From assembly GCA_036172265.1 (NCBI GenBank), contig JASFBA010000093.1, forward strand, positions 1 to 50,614: a DNA stretch of 50,614 bases, given 5' to 3'. This document shows positions 24,170 to 32,677 of the stretch, piece by piece. A program made the translations under genes and the position numbers. The notes below the pieces were generated by a model that was not told where the DNA came from, ran no database searches, and was given only the letters and a program-made list of their open reading frames with translations. Numbering within the stretch: the first letter of the stretch is position 1; each line of letters begins with the position of its first letter. Origin of the DNA: JASFBA01 sp036172265 (GTDB lineage Bacteria; Chloroflexota; Chloroflexia; DTKN01).

Positions 24170-24809
24170 CCGGGGAATTTTTCCAATCCTCCCGTCTCAA
24201 CTCCATATCGTAGTAGAGCGTCTCTGTCCGCCCCCAGGACCAACGAAAAAGGGGGCGCAAGGGGGCGTATTCGGGGGAATCGAAGAGTCGGGGATCTACA
24301 TAGCCGTCCACCGGCTGCCAGAAGGTCCTGACCTGGCGAAAGCCCACCTTGCGGTAGCAACGCACGGCCCGGACGTTGGCTGCCGCCACGTCCAGGACGA
24401 TCCTTTCCAGCCCCAGGGTGAGGAAGGCATAGGGGAGGAAGAGGCGGAGGCTCTCGGTCCCGTAGCCCTGGCCGACGTAGGTGGGGGCGAAGGCGATGCC
24501 CAAACGGGCGAAATGTCCCCAGGAGATTTCGCGCAGAGAGAGCATCCCGATGAGTTTCCCGGCATGGTCCTCCACGCCGTAGGCCAGGCGGTGCACTCCG
24601 TCGGTCATCACGGCAAACCAGCGGTCGTTTTCCGGGGGGCTGCAAGGAGGCATGTCCCAGATCAGGTGCAGGGGATCGTTGAACGGCTTCCAGGCCTGGC
24701 GGCGATCCAGGTCCTCCCGTTCCAGGGCCCGGATGCGCACCCGTTCCCCTTTCAAGGGCAGAGAGGGGCCGGCCGGGGATGTTTTCCGGGGAGAAAAGGG
24801 GAAAGGCAT
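24141..24809 (-). CDS. GNAT acetyltransferase, RimJ/RimL-like
   Basis: 222 residues. An N-terminal part with RALEREDLDRRQAW, then the acetyl-CoA-binding motif VGQGYGTESLRLFLPYAF (about 112-129) and the LDVAAANVRAVRCYRKVGF segment typical of RimJ/RimL-type N-acetyltransferases. The C-terminal 40 residues include WSWGRTETLYYDMELRRED. The substrate is unknown; peptide, antibiotic or small-molecule amines are possible. GGAG precedes the ATG, and the gene lies 13 bases after the nucleotidyltransferase-like gene. Its 3' end overlaps the end of the purine operon, and no terminator is visible between the converging operons. Confidence 0.82.
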   Translation of the reverse strand: MPFPFSPRKTSPAGPSLPLKGERVRIRALEREDLDRRQAWKPFNDPLHLIWDMPPCSPPENDRWFAVMTDGVHRLAYGVEDHAGKLIGMLSLREISWGHFARLGIAFAPTYVGQGYGTESLRLFLPYAFLTLGLERIVLDVAAANVRAVRCYRKVGFRQVRTFWQPVDGYVDPRLFDSPEYAPLRPLFRWSWGRTETLYYDMELRREDWKNSPANAGNCAVR

Positions 24810-24822
24810 AGGACGGCTCCGC

Positions 24823-25383
24823 TCATTCGGGCAGGGTGAGGCCGGCCTCCTTCAGCAGGGATTGGACCTGTTGTCGGGCCTGGCAGATTTCCAGGCGGCG
24901 AAGCAGGTAGTCCAGGTCCAGGGTCTCCTTCTGCCTCCGGATGATGGCCAGGAGGTCTTCATGGTGGTGTTTCCCCGGAGAACGGTCGGCCTGGGTGAGC
25001 AGGGCCTTGTGGGCCAGCACGTCTTCGGGAGCGAGGACCAGGACACGGGAACCCAGGAGCATCTGGCGGCGCAGGCGGCTTTCCATCCATGTGTCCATGA
25101 GGAAAGGGCAATGCCGGCCGGCGATAGTCACACTCAGGTCGTCGAAGAGTTTGATGCCACGCCAGAGGAGGATGTGCCTGTCGTACTGGGCGGCGTGTCC
25201 TTTCTGCCCCAGGAGGTTACGCACCTGATGGAGCCGATCCGGCGGCAAAAGGATGTCCACATTTTCGATCGGCCGGCGCACGCCGTAGAGATGGGCCGCT
25301 GCCCCGGCGCAAACGCCCCAGGCAAGGCCGGCCTCGTCCAGAAGGCGCTGCACCGCCCCCAGATTGCCGGCAAGAAGCGACAT
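24823..25383 (-). CDS. Nucleotidyltransferase-fold protein (AbiEii/DUF6036-like)
   Basis: 186 residues. The N-terminal half matches the polymerase-beta-like fold of AbiEii-type proteins in outline: AWGVCAGAAAHLYGVRRP then ENVDILLPPDRLHQV, where active members have GG...A...G..R.T.DIDLL. Later come LVLAPEDVLAHKALL and a lysine/histidine stretch (SPGKHHHEDLLAII), as in stand-alone nucleotidyltransferases. The catalytic GG/GS is replaced by AG, so activity is doubtful. No partner resembling an AbiEi antitoxin sits beside it; it lies between ligA and a GNAT gene. GGAGGAAACG precedes the ATG. Function unknown. Confidence 0.6.
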   Translation of the reverse strand: MSLLAGNLGAVQRLLDEAGLAWGVCAGAAAHLYGVRRPIENVDILLPPDRLHQVRNLLGQKGHAAQYDRHILLWRGIKLFDDLSVTIAGRHCPFLMDTWMESRLRRQMLLGSRVLVLAPEDVLAHKALLTQADRSPGKHHHEDLLAIIRRQKETLDLDYLLRRLEICQARQQVQSLLKEAGLTLPE

Positions 25384-25401
25384 CGTTTCCTCCGTCGTTT
25401 T

Positions 25402-25455
25402 GGGGCAGGTTTCGAACCCGCCTATACAGGGCGGGTTTCAAACCCGCCCCTACCC
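25402..25455. repeat. Family A palindrome overlapping the ligA 3' end
   Basis: Contains a perfect 10-bp stem (GGGCGGGTTT / AAACCCGCCC, 25430-25450), an adjacent imperfect copy (25402-25422), and the terminal CCCCTAC. The last residues of ligA and its stop codon lie inside it. Confidence 0.85.
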
Positions 25456-27473
25456 TCGGCCATACGCCGCAGTTCGGCTTCATCAATCATGGGGATGTTG
25501 AGTTCCTGAGCGCGGCGGTACTTGCTCCCACCGGGGGCTTCGCCCACCACCAGGAAATCGGTTTTACGGGAGACGCTTTCGCTCACCTGGCCGCCATGGG
25601 CGCGGATGTAGGCGACGGCCTCCTCGCGAGTCATCGTGGGAAGAGTTCCGGTGATGACAAAGGTGCGGCCGGCCAAGGTTTGGGCAACCGCCGGCACGGC
25701 CTCTTCCTCGGCCAGGCGTACCCCGGCCCGCCTGAGTTTCTCCAGCAGGGCCCGGTTCCGCTCGTCAGCAAACCACTCCACGATGGCCTGGGCGGTGAAG
25801 GGGCCGATGCCGGGGATGGCTTCGAGTTCCTCCCGGGTAGCCTGGGCTAGAGCCTCCAGGCTGGGGTAGTGCTGGACCAGGATTTCCGCCACCGTGCTGC
25901 CGACGCGGCGGATGCCCAGCGCCGAAAGCACCCGCACCAGGGGACGCTTCTTCGAGGCGGCGATGGCGCGCAGGAGGTTTTCGGTGGCCTTCTCGGCAAA
26001 GCCTTCCAGCCGCAGGAGGTCCTCCGGACGCAGGAAGTAGAGGTCGGCCACATCGTGGAGGAGGCCCTCCCCCACCAGCAGGGCGGCCTGCTGCCGGCCC
26101 AATCCGGCGATGTCCATCTGATTGCGGCCGGCCCAGTACTCGACGCGACGCACCAGTTGCGCCGGACAGGCCGGGTTCAGGCAGTAGACGGCTACCTCCT
26201 CCTCCGCCCGCACAAGCGGCCCTCCGCAGGATGGACAAGTCCGGGGCATCTCATAAGGGCGTTCGCTACCATCCCGCACATCGGGTATCGGCCCGACCAC
26301 GTAAGGAATGACGTCGCCGGAACGCTTGATCAAGATGCGGTCGCCGATGCGGATATCTTTTTCCCGAATGTAGTCAAAGTTGTGGAGGGTCGCCTTACGG
26401 ATGGTGGCCCCGGCCAGTTCCACCGGCTCCAGGACGGCATAGGGGGTGACCACGCCGGTACGTCCCACATTCATCCCGATGTCCAGGAGACGGGTGGTGG
26501 CCTCGCGGGCTGGGAATTTGAAGGCGATGGAGCCTCGGGGGGCCCGGCCCACCACCCCCAGTTGCTCCTGGATGCGCAGGTCGTCCACCTTGATCACCAG
26601 GCCGTCGGCCTCAAAGGGCAGGGTGTCGCGGCGGGGAATCCAGGAAAGGCAGTACTGGACCATTTCCTCAAAGTCATCGAAGCGGGCCCGTTCCTTCACC
26701 ACCGGAAAGCCCAGTGCATGGAGGTATTCCAACGTCTCCCACTGGGAAGTGGGAACCGGCCCTTCGGCGGCGACGATGGCGTAGCACCACAGTCGCAGGG
26801 GGCGGGAGGCGACCACCCGAGGGTCCAACTGGCGAAGGGTGCCGGCGGCGGCGTTGCGGGGGTTGGCAAAGGTCTTTTCCCCGCTTTCGGCCAGTTTCCG
26901 GTTCATCTTCTCAAAGTCGGCGATGGGGATATAGGCTTCGCCACGGACCACCATAAAGGGCGGCACTTCCATATCTCCGGCGACGGGGAGGCGGAGCGGC
27001 AGGGTGCGTAGGGTGCGCAGGTTGGCGGTGATGTCCTCCCCTACCTCGCCGTTGCCACGGGTAGCGCCCAGGACCAGCCGGCCGTCGCGGTAGTGCAGGA
27101 CCACCGTCAGGCCGTCGATCTTGGGCTCCACGGTGTAGGAGAGGCGCGTCCCCGGCGGGAGGAGCCGCAGGATGCGCTCGCGCCAGGCGTAGAGGTCCTC
27201 GGTGTTGAAGGCGTTATCCAGGCTGAGGATAGGGGCCGGATGGGTGACCCGTTCAAAGCCTTCCAACGGTTCCCCACCGACGCGGCGGGTAGGAGAATCG
27301 GGGCTGATGAATTCGGGATGGGCTTCCTCCAGTTCCAGGAGTTCGCGGTAGAGGCGGTCGTACTCGGCGTCGCTGATGACCGGAGAGTCGAGCACGTAAT
27401 AGCGGTAGTTATGGAACTCGATCTCCTTACGCAGTTCCTCGATCCGCCGGCGAATGGCTTCCTTTTCCCTCAC
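25422..27473 (-). CDS. ligA: NAD-dependent DNA ligase
   Basis: 683 residues. The Ia domain and the adenylation domain carry catalytic lysine in VEPKIDGLTV (about residue 114), then the OB fold, a C4 zinc finger (CPSCGGPL and CLNPACPAQ, about 411-435), four helix-hairpin-helix motifs (LGIRRVGSTVAEILVQHYP, LEAIPGIGPFTAQAI) and a BRCT domain (AGRTFVITGTLPTMTREEAV). The frame opens at 27590, but the GTG at 27473 with AGGAGG 7 bases ahead fits the family N-terminus. That GTG overlaps the upstream TGA. The final ten residues (GRGGFETRPV) come from a palindromic repeat and replace the usual end. Confidence 0.97.
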   Translation of the reverse strand: MREKEAIRRRIEELRKEIEFHNYRYYVLDSPVISDAEYDRLYRELLELEEAHPEFISPDSPTRRVGGEPLEGFERVTHPAPILSLDNAFNTEDLYAWRERILRLLPPGTRLSYTVEPKIDGLTVVLHYRDGRLVLGATRGNGEVGEDITANLRTLRTLPLRLPVAGDMEVPPFMVVRGEAYIPIADFEKMNRKLAESGEKTFANPRNAAAGTLRQLDPRVVASRPLRLWCYAIVAAEGPVPTSQWETLEYLHALGFPVVKERARFDDFEEMVQYCLSWIPRRDTLPFEADGLVIKVDDLRIQEQLGVVGRAPRGSIAFKFPAREATTRLLDIGMNVGRTGVVTPYAVLEPVELAGATIRKATLHNFDYIREKDIRIGDRILIKRSGDVIPYVVGPIPDVRDGSERPYEMPRTCPSCGGPLVRAEEEVAVYCLNPACPAQLVRRVEYWAGRNQMDIAGLGRQQAALLVGEGLLHDVADLYFLRPEDLLRLEGFAEKATENLLRAIAASKKRPLVRVLSALGIRRVGSTVAEILVQHYPSLEALAQATREELEAIPGIGPFTAQAIVEWFADERNRALLEKLRRAGVRLAEEEAVPAVAQTLAGRTFVITGTLPTMTREEAVAYIRAHGGQVSESVSRKTDFLVVGEAPGGSKYRRAQELNIPMIDEAELRRMAEGRGGFETRPV

Positions 27474-27970
27474 CTCGGGCCTCCTGTTGCCGCAAGGATT
27501 TGAGATAGCCGTCGAGCCTCTGCAAACGCGTCGCGAGCACCGCAGCATCCAACACCCAACCCCTCCTCGCGGATACGATCGAGCAGACAAGAGACCTGAA
27601 ACCCGTGATAGGGCTTGAAGTCGTAGTAAAGGTTATCCCTGTGCATCCCGAAGAGGCAACGGGCCCGCTCATCCTGCACCCAGAGCAGCCGGCCATGCCG
27701 GAGAACCTGGAAACGCAAAAGCGGCGGAGCCTCGTTGAGGACGCCCCCATCGGCCGGCCGGCCCGTTGGGTGCTCCAACACCTCCGCAAGTTCCAGCCGC
27801 AGGTCCAGGCGGGCATCGGCATCCAGATCGTCACGCAGGAGCAGAGCCACATTCGGGTCGCTATGGCGATGAGGTTGGTCCACCGCCGAACCGAAGAGGT
27901 GGGCGGCGACCACCGCCTTATACCCGCTGCTCAGGCCGACGAGGGCTTCTTCCAACGTCTGCCGGTCCAT
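27470..27970 (-). CDS. MNT-type nucleotidyltransferase domain protein, degenerate active site
   Basis: 166 residues. LFGSAVDQPHRHSDPNVALLL (about 25-45) corresponds to the GSxxxGxxxxxSDxDL motif of minimal nucleotidyltransferases such as MntA antitoxins, but the second metal aspartate is replaced (SDPN). The middle contains LRFQVLRHGRLLWVQDERARCLFGMH, as found in members that modify other proteins or tRNA. The usual partner, a HEPN toxin, is not adjacent; ligA overlaps it by 4 bases (GTGA) and minE lies upstream. GGAG lies before ATG 27970. Probably non-catalytic or with another activity. Confidence 0.6.
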   Translation of the reverse strand: MDRQTLEEALVGLSSGYKAVVAAHLFGSAVDQPHRHSDPNVALLLRDDLDADARLDLRLELAEVLEHPTGRPADGGVLNEAPPLLRFQVLRHGRLLWVQDERARCLFGMHRDNLYYDFKPYHGFQVSCLLDRIREEGLGVGCCGARDAFAEARRLSQILAATGGPR

Positions 27971-28002
27971 CGCCTTCGCTCCACGCCCGGCGGGAAGGGA
28001 AC

Positions 28003-28257
28003 TCAGCGCAGGGCCGTCCGCCGCACCGGGATGTTGGCCACCAGCCGGTCCTGACGTTCGCTGCGGGTGATGTGTACCTCGATGCCGCTGTGGTCTACCT
28101 CCACATACTTGGAGATGACAGAGATGATCTCGCTTTTGAGCGTCTCCAGGAGTTGGGGAGAAAAGCCCCGGTCGTGGACCAAGACGAGTTGCAGCCGCTC
28201 CTTGGCGATGGCCGAACTTTTGGGGCGGCGTCCGAAGAGTTTGCGCACGGCTTCCAC
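28003..28257 (-). CDS. minE: Cell division topological specificity factor MinE
   Basis: 84 residues. The N-terminal helix region carries AIAKERLQLVLVHDRG, which contacts MinD in the family, and the C-terminal dimerisation part reads ETLKSEIISVISKYVEVDHSGIEVHI. It is of normal length. MinE displaces MinC and drives MinD oscillation, restricting division to mid-cell. It follows minD, with a family A palindrome in between. Confidence 0.93.
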   Translation of the reverse strand: MEAVRKLFGRRPKSSAIAKERLQLVLVHDRGFSPQLLETLKSEIISVISKYVEVDHSGIEVHITRSERQDRLVANIPVRRTALR

Positions 28258-28304
28258 AGTTCAACCTCCGTTTCAGGATCCGGGCCACTCCCGGCCGCGG
28301 CAAA

Positions 28305-28330
28305 GGGACAGGTTTAGAGCCTGCCCCTAC
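28305..28330. repeat. Family A palindrome carrying the minD stop codon
   Basis: GGGACAGG, a 6-8 base loop, and CCTGCCCC followed by TAC; arms pair at 7 of 8 positions. On the minus strand it reads GTAGGGGC, and its TAG (28327-28329) is the minD stop. Confidence 0.75.
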
Positions 28331-29130
28331 GGGGCCGGGTTCCGGCGGCCCATCCAGCGGGCCAGCCGGTCCAGGAGCGACGGCTCCTCCGGCAGAGTAA
28401 TGGGCACATCCTCGCCCATCATGCGGCGGGCGATCTGGATAAAGGCCTGGCCGGCCGGAGAACGGTTCTCCAGCACCACGGGGACGCCCCGGTTGGTGGA
28501 GATGAGGATGTGGTTGTCCTCCGGAACGATCCCCAGGAGGGGGATCGCCAAGATCTCCCCCACATCCTCCACGCTGAGCATCTCTCCCCGTCGCACCAGC
28601 GCCATGTTCAGGCGGTTGATGACCAGTTGCGGCACGCCCTTTTCCTCGGCTTCCACCAGGCCGATGATGCGGTCGGCATCGCGCACGGCCGAGACTTCCG
28701 GTGTGGTGATGATCACCACCTCGTCGGCCCCGGCTACGGCGTTCTTGAAGCCCTGCTCGATGCCGGCCGGGCTGTCAATGAGGATAAAGTCGAATTCCCC
28801 CCGCAGTTGCCGACAAACCTCGATCATATCGGCCGGGCTGACGGCCGTCTTGTCCCGCGTCTGGGCGGCTGGAAGCAGGTAAAGGTCGGGGAGACGCTTG
28901 TCCTTGATCATGGCCTGCCGGAGCCGGCAGCGTCCTTCCACTACGTCCACCAGGTCGTAGACGATGCGGTTCTCCAGCCCCATCACAATGTCCAGGTTGC
29001 GCAGGCCGATGTCTACATCGATCGCCACCACCCGCTGCCCCAGCATCGCCAGGGCCGTGGCCAGGTTAGCGGTCGCCGTGGTTTTGCCCACGCCTCCTTT
29101 CCCTGAGGTGATGGTAATAACCTTTGCCAT
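28327..29130 (-). CDS. minD: Septum-site determining ATPase MinD
   Basis: 267 residues. Deviant Walker A KGGVGKTT at about 10-17 (SGKGGVGKTTATANLA), switch region DVDIGLRNLDIVMG, Walker B-like FILIDSPAGIEQGF, and a C-terminal basic amphipathic stretch (SLLDRLARWMGRRN) expected to bind the membrane. It recruits MinC to block division at the poles. The ATG at 29130 is set by AGGAGG 6 bases upstream; an upstream in-frame extension to 29163 is less likely. Own promoter at 29168-29196, although minC is just upstream. The stop codon belongs to a palindromic repeat. Confidence 0.96.
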   Translation of the reverse strand: MAKVITITSGKGGVGKTTATANLATALAMLGQRVVAIDVDIGLRNLDIVMGLENRIVYDLVDVVEGRCRLRQAMIKDKRLPDLYLLPAAQTRDKTAVSPADMIEVCRQLRGEFDFILIDSPAGIEQGFKNAVAGADEVVIITTPEVSAVRDADRIIGLVEAEEKGVPQLVINRLNMALVRRGEMLSVEDVGEILAIPLLGIVPEDNHILISTNRGVPVVLENRSPAGQAFIQIARRMMGEDVPITLPEEPSLLDRLARWMGRRNPAP

Positions 29131-29167
29131 CCTGTAGCCTCCTGAAAGATCGCCGGATTCCATCCCT

Positions 29168-29196
29168 TTTATACCTCAAAAGGCGATTTTAGTCAA
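29168..29196 (-). promoter_or_regulatory. Promoter for minD-minE
   Basis: TTGACT (29191-29196), 17 bp and TATAAA (29168-29173) on the minus strand, 38 bases before the minD ATG and inside the larger cell-shape cluster. Confidence 0.65.
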
Positions 29197-29282
29197 AAAC
29201 CTTGCTGATCATCCTATAACACCTGTATCCAAAACGCAAGCGCCCGAACTTTACGGTACGATTACAACCGTTGCCCGGCGGG

Positions 29283-29969
29283 CTATCCCCGTCGGAAGGT
29301 ATCCCAGGGCTCGACGACGATGCGCCCGCCCTCGATATGGGCCACCTCCGGGCCGGCCGAGGGAGCGCTTTCTTCCGGAGGGCGGGCGGCCAGGCCGGCG
29401 ATGCGCAACTGGGTGGGAGCAAGTTCCAGCGCACAGACGATGGCCCGCTCGTCGCCGATGGCTCCGGCGTGGACAAAGCCCCTCAGCCGGCCCCAGACCA
29501 CCACATCCCCCCCGGCGATCACCTCGGCCCCGGGGTTGACGTCGCCGACGACGGTAATGGCCCCGTGATGGCGAAACGATTGCCCAGAGCGGACGGTGCG
29601 GGTGATAAAGAGGGCGTCGGCGCTGGCGGAGAGGCGCTGGAGAGGTTCGGCCGGCGGTGCGGGGGCCGCGCTCGAGGGGACGGAGCGCAGCCCTGCCTCC
29701 CGGATGGCTCCACGGCTCTGGCGGTTATCCGTGCCCAGGGCTCGCAGTTCCACTCCCCACTTCTCCAAGAGGGCGGCCAGCGCCAGCACTTCGCCCCGGT
29801 CCAACTCCCGGTTGCCCACATCCACCATCAGGCTGGCCCCGCGGAAAAAGCCCTCGCCGCGCTGCAACTGCTGCTCCAGGCTGGCCAGAATTTCCGCAAA
29901 CGGAGACTCTTCGTCCAGAAAGAGGCGTAACCCTTGCCGTTCGCCCTTGAGTCGAATTCTTTCTTCCAT
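29283..29969 (-). CDS. minC: Septum formation inhibitor MinC
   Basis: 228 residues. The N-terminal FtsZ-inhibiting domain (about 1-95, with the LRALGTDNRQSRGAIREAGL segment) is joined by an Ala/Pro linker (SSAAPAPPAEP) to the C-terminal beta-helix (about 115-200: TRTVRSGQSFRHHGAITVVGDVNPGAEV, GDVVVWGRLRGFVHAGAIGDE), which dimerises and binds MinD. The start ATG is 11 bases after the mrdA stop, so it belongs to the mre/mrdA transcript. Confidence 0.95.
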   Translation of the reverse strand: MEERIRLKGERQGLRLFLDEESPFAEILASLEQQLQRGEGFFRGASLMVDVGNRELDRGEVLALAALLEKWGVELRALGTDNRQSRGAIREAGLRSVPSSAAPAPPAEPLQRLSASADALFITRTVRSGQSFRHHGAITVVGDVNPGAEVIAGGDVVVWGRLRGFVHAGAIGDERAIVCALELAPTQLRIAGLAARPPEESAPSAGPEVAHIEGGRIVVEPWDTFRRG

Positions 29970-29980
29970 TCGCTCGCTCC

Positions 29981-32104
29981 TTATCGGCTGAAGTAGTAGT
30001 TGATCATGTCCACCACGGCCGGCAACGCTGCCCGACTGCCCTCGCCGCCCCCCTCGATCAGCACCACAACGGCCAGTTGCGGGTCCTCATAGGGGGCAAA
30101 GGCCACATACCAGGCGTGGGCCTGGCGGATGCCCTTGCGCAGAAAAGGTCCGAACTCGGCCGAGCCGGTCTTGCCGGCAATCGGCACCACCGCGTTCCGG
30201 GCATAGGCGTTGTACGATTCGGTCACCGAGGCACGCATCCCCCGCCGCACGAGTTCCAGATATTCCGGGTCCACCGGCACCTGGCGGATAACCTCCGGCC
30301 GGAATTCCCGAACGGCCTCCCCCCGTTCGTCCAGCACCCGCAGCAGCAACTGGGGCCGGTAGAGGGTGCCACCGTTGGCTATGGCCGCCGCTGCATTGAG
30401 CACCTGCAGCGGCGTGGCCAGGACATTTCCCTGGCCGATGGCCATATTATACACATCCCCCTGTACCCACGGCTCACCCAGCACCTCTTCCTTCCACTGA
30501 GGCGTCGGAAGCAGGCCCGTAGCCTCGCCGGGGAAGCCCAGTCCATCCGCTCCTCCGTAGCCAAAGGCCCGGGCGTAGCGCACCAGGCGCTCGACGCCCA
30601 GGCCGTCGTGATACTTGTTCTCCGGCGTCCCCCCGGCCACGGTGAAGAAAAAGACGTTGCAGGAGTGCTGGATGCCGGCCACGACGTCCTGCCAGCCGTG
30701 CCCACCCCGTGCCCAGCAGGGAAAGACCTGGGGCGGAAGGGTGGGATCATAGCGGTTGGGGACCAGGAGGTAGCCGGGGTCGTAAATGCGCGTCTTCGGG
30801 GTGATGACTCCCTCCTGCAACGCGGCGGCGGCCACCACCAGTTTGAAGGTAGAACCCGGCGGGAACTCTCCGCCGATGGCCCGGTTGACCAGAGGATGGT
30901 GCGCGTCCTCCAGGAGTGCCTGTAACTCCCCAACCTCGACCTCCCGGACAAAGACGTTATTATCGTAGGTCGGCAGGCTGACCAGGGCAAGAACCTGCCC
31001 GTTGCGGGGATCCATCACGATGGCCACACCGCTATAGACCGGCCTGTAGTAGGAGGGGCGGTTGCGGTCGGCCTGTTCGATGTACGATTGCAGGATTTCG
31101 GCCACCTTTTCCTGGAGTTCGGTATCCAGGGTCAGGACGATGTCGTAGCCGGATTGGGCCGGTTCTTCCCGAAAGAGTGCACCCACCGGGTGTCCGAATG
31201 CATCCACTTGAATCTCCCGAAAGCCCAGTTTCCCCCGCAGGAGGTCCTCATAGGCCCGCTCGGCCCCTACCTTTCCCAGGGAATCGCTTTCCAGGTAGCG
31301 CTGCGGTCGGCCGCTCCGGGGATCGGGGTTGAGGGCGGCAAGTTCCTCCGGGCTGATGCGGCCGATATAGCCGACCACGTGGGCCGTCAGGGGGCCTGTA
31401 GGGTAAATGCGGCGGGGTTCGGCCTGAACAAAGATGCCGGGAAAATCCTGCCGGTGCTCCTCCAGGACCAGGGCTTGGTCGCGGGAAATGTCGGCTGCAA
31501 GGGGCAGCGGCAGGTAGGGCGGGCCGGCGTTCTTCCGGAGGGCTTCCTCCAGGCGGTTCGTATAGGTGAGGCCGGCGGTGTTGGAGATATATTCCCGCAG
31601 CCAAGCGATCTCCGCTTCATCCAGATTCAGGGTTACGGTAAAGGGTGCCCCGGCCACATCCGGTAGGGACGCAATTGCACTATGCCCTTCTTGTGGTCCG
31701 GGGAGTTCCACCCGGCCGGCTAGCCAGGTGTAAAGTGCCCGACGGTCTTCCTCTCCGAGGCGGCGGGGGTCCACTTGTAAAGTCCCCGGACACTCCAGCA
31801 GGACGCAAAGGCGGTCCAGCATCTGCACCCGTTCCACCCCCTCGGGCAGATCTTCCACCATCGCCAGGACGGAGAAACTGGGGATGTTATCGGCCAACAC
31901 CCTTCCCGTCCGGTCAAAGATGCGCCCCCGCAGGGGAAAAATTGGCAGGGTGCGCCGCCGGTTGATCTCAGCCACCTGGCGGTAGCGCGCCCCTTCCACG
32001 ATCTGGAGGTGCCACAGCCGGGAGGCCACCAGGACGAAGAGGGCCAGGAGGAAGAGCCGGCTGACCCCCAGGCGCAGGAAGAAACTCTGCTTCTTCGAAA
32101 GCAT
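29981..32104 (-). CDS. mrdA: Penicillin-binding protein 2, elongation transpeptidase
   Basis: 707 residues. One N-terminal membrane helix (about 13-33), then the pedestal domain (PLRGRIFDRTGRVLADN), then the class B transpeptidase. Its active-site motifs are SxxK in PPGSTFKLVVAA (about 416), SCN in IQHSCNVFFF (about 481) and KTGSAEF (about 646). It cross-links lateral wall peptidoglycan together with RodA and MreBCD. rodA is not in the window. The gene is 12 bases from mreD and 11 from minC. Confidence 0.95.
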   Translation of the reverse strand: MLSKKQSFFLRLGVSRLFLLALFVLVASRLWHLQIVEGARYRQVAEINRRRTLPIFPLRGRIFDRTGRVLADNIPSFSVLAMVEDLPEGVERVQMLDRLCVLLECPGTLQVDPRRLGEEDRRALYTWLAGRVELPGPQEGHSAIASLPDVAGAPFTVTLNLDEAEIAWLREYISNTAGLTYTNRLEEALRKNAGPPYLPLPLAADISRDQALVLEEHRQDFPGIFVQAEPRRIYPTGPLTAHVVGYIGRISPEELAALNPDPRSGRPQRYLESDSLGKVGAERAYEDLLRGKLGFREIQVDAFGHPVGALFREEPAQSGYDIVLTLDTELQEKVAEILQSYIEQADRNRPSYYRPVYSGVAIVMDPRNGQVLALVSLPTYDNNVFVREVEVGELQALLEDAHHPLVNRAIGGEFPPGSTFKLVVAAAALQEGVITPKTRIYDPGYLLVPNRYDPTLPPQVFPCWARGGHGWQDVVAGIQHSCNVFFFTVAGGTPENKYHDGLGVERLVRYARAFGYGGADGLGFPGEATGLLPTPQWKEEVLGEPWVQGDVYNMAIGQGNVLATPLQVLNAAAAIANGGTLYRPQLLLRVLDERGEAVREFRPEVIRQVPVDPEYLELVRRGMRASVTESYNAYARNAVVPIAGKTGSAEFGPFLRKGIRQAHAWYVAFAPYEDPQLAVVVLIEGGGEGSRAALPAVVDMINYYFSR

Positions 32105-32116
32105 CGTTTCCCCCTT

Positions 32117-32614
32117 TCAAGCGGCTCGTGCCCGGCGGTGTGTCCGCCGTTCCAACTGGTCCAGAAGCCAGTAAACCGGAAGCATCAACGCCGCCTCCAC
32201 CAGGGAAAGGGGCAGGACTACGTGACGGAGTGTGCCACCCCAGGCCACCGCCTGGCCGAAAAGTTGGGCCAAAAGGAGCAGGAGAAGGTGGTAAACCCAG
32301 CTGCCCAGGAACGCCCCCGCCACGGGGAAGAGCGGGTTCCCCCGGGAGAAGGAGGCGCCCAGCCAACTCAAGGCCACGACCGTGAGCAGGAGGGCCAGGG
32401 CCTGGCCGCCCAGAGGGAAGGAGGAAAGGATGTCCAGCGCCAGCCCTCCGCCGAAGGCGACCACGGCCCCTTCCACGCTTCCCCGCACCATACCCCAGGC
32501 CAGGGCGACCAGGAGAACCAGGTCGGGCCGAACCTCCAGCAGGGGAAGGCGCGGCATCAGGCTGACCTGGAGCAGGGCCAGGAGAAGGACGGCCAATGTA
32601 ATCCCGTAAACCAC
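32117..32614 (-). CDS. mreD: Rod shape-determining protein MreD
   Basis: 165 residues, almost entirely hydrophobic, with five or six membrane helices. RPDLVLLVALAWGMVRGSVEGAVVAFGGGLALDILSS is split here only for reading: a PDLV motif near 30 and GLALDILS near 58 are typical of MreD. The start is GTG with GAGG 5-6 bases ahead, 63 bases after the mreC stop. It links the cytoplasmic MreB filament to the periplasmic MreC. Confidence 0.9.
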   Translation of the reverse strand: MVYGITLAVLLLALLQVSLMPRLPLLEVRPDLVLLVALAWGMVRGSVEGAVVAFGGGLALDILSSFPLGGQALALLLTVVALSWLGASFSRGNPLFPVAGAFLGSWVYHLLLLLLAQLFGQAVAWGGTLRHVVLPLSLVEAALMLPVYWLLDQLERRTHRRARAA

Positions 32615-32677
32615 CCGGACCTCACTGCCGGCGAAAGGCGCTTCCGTCAGCCGGTCGCCGTACCTTTACACGGCCGC

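Noticed and set aside
24823..27970. Toxin-antitoxin modules of AbiEii or MntA/HepT type
   Set aside because: No partner gene lies next to either nucleotidyltransferase-like gene, and both active sites are altered.
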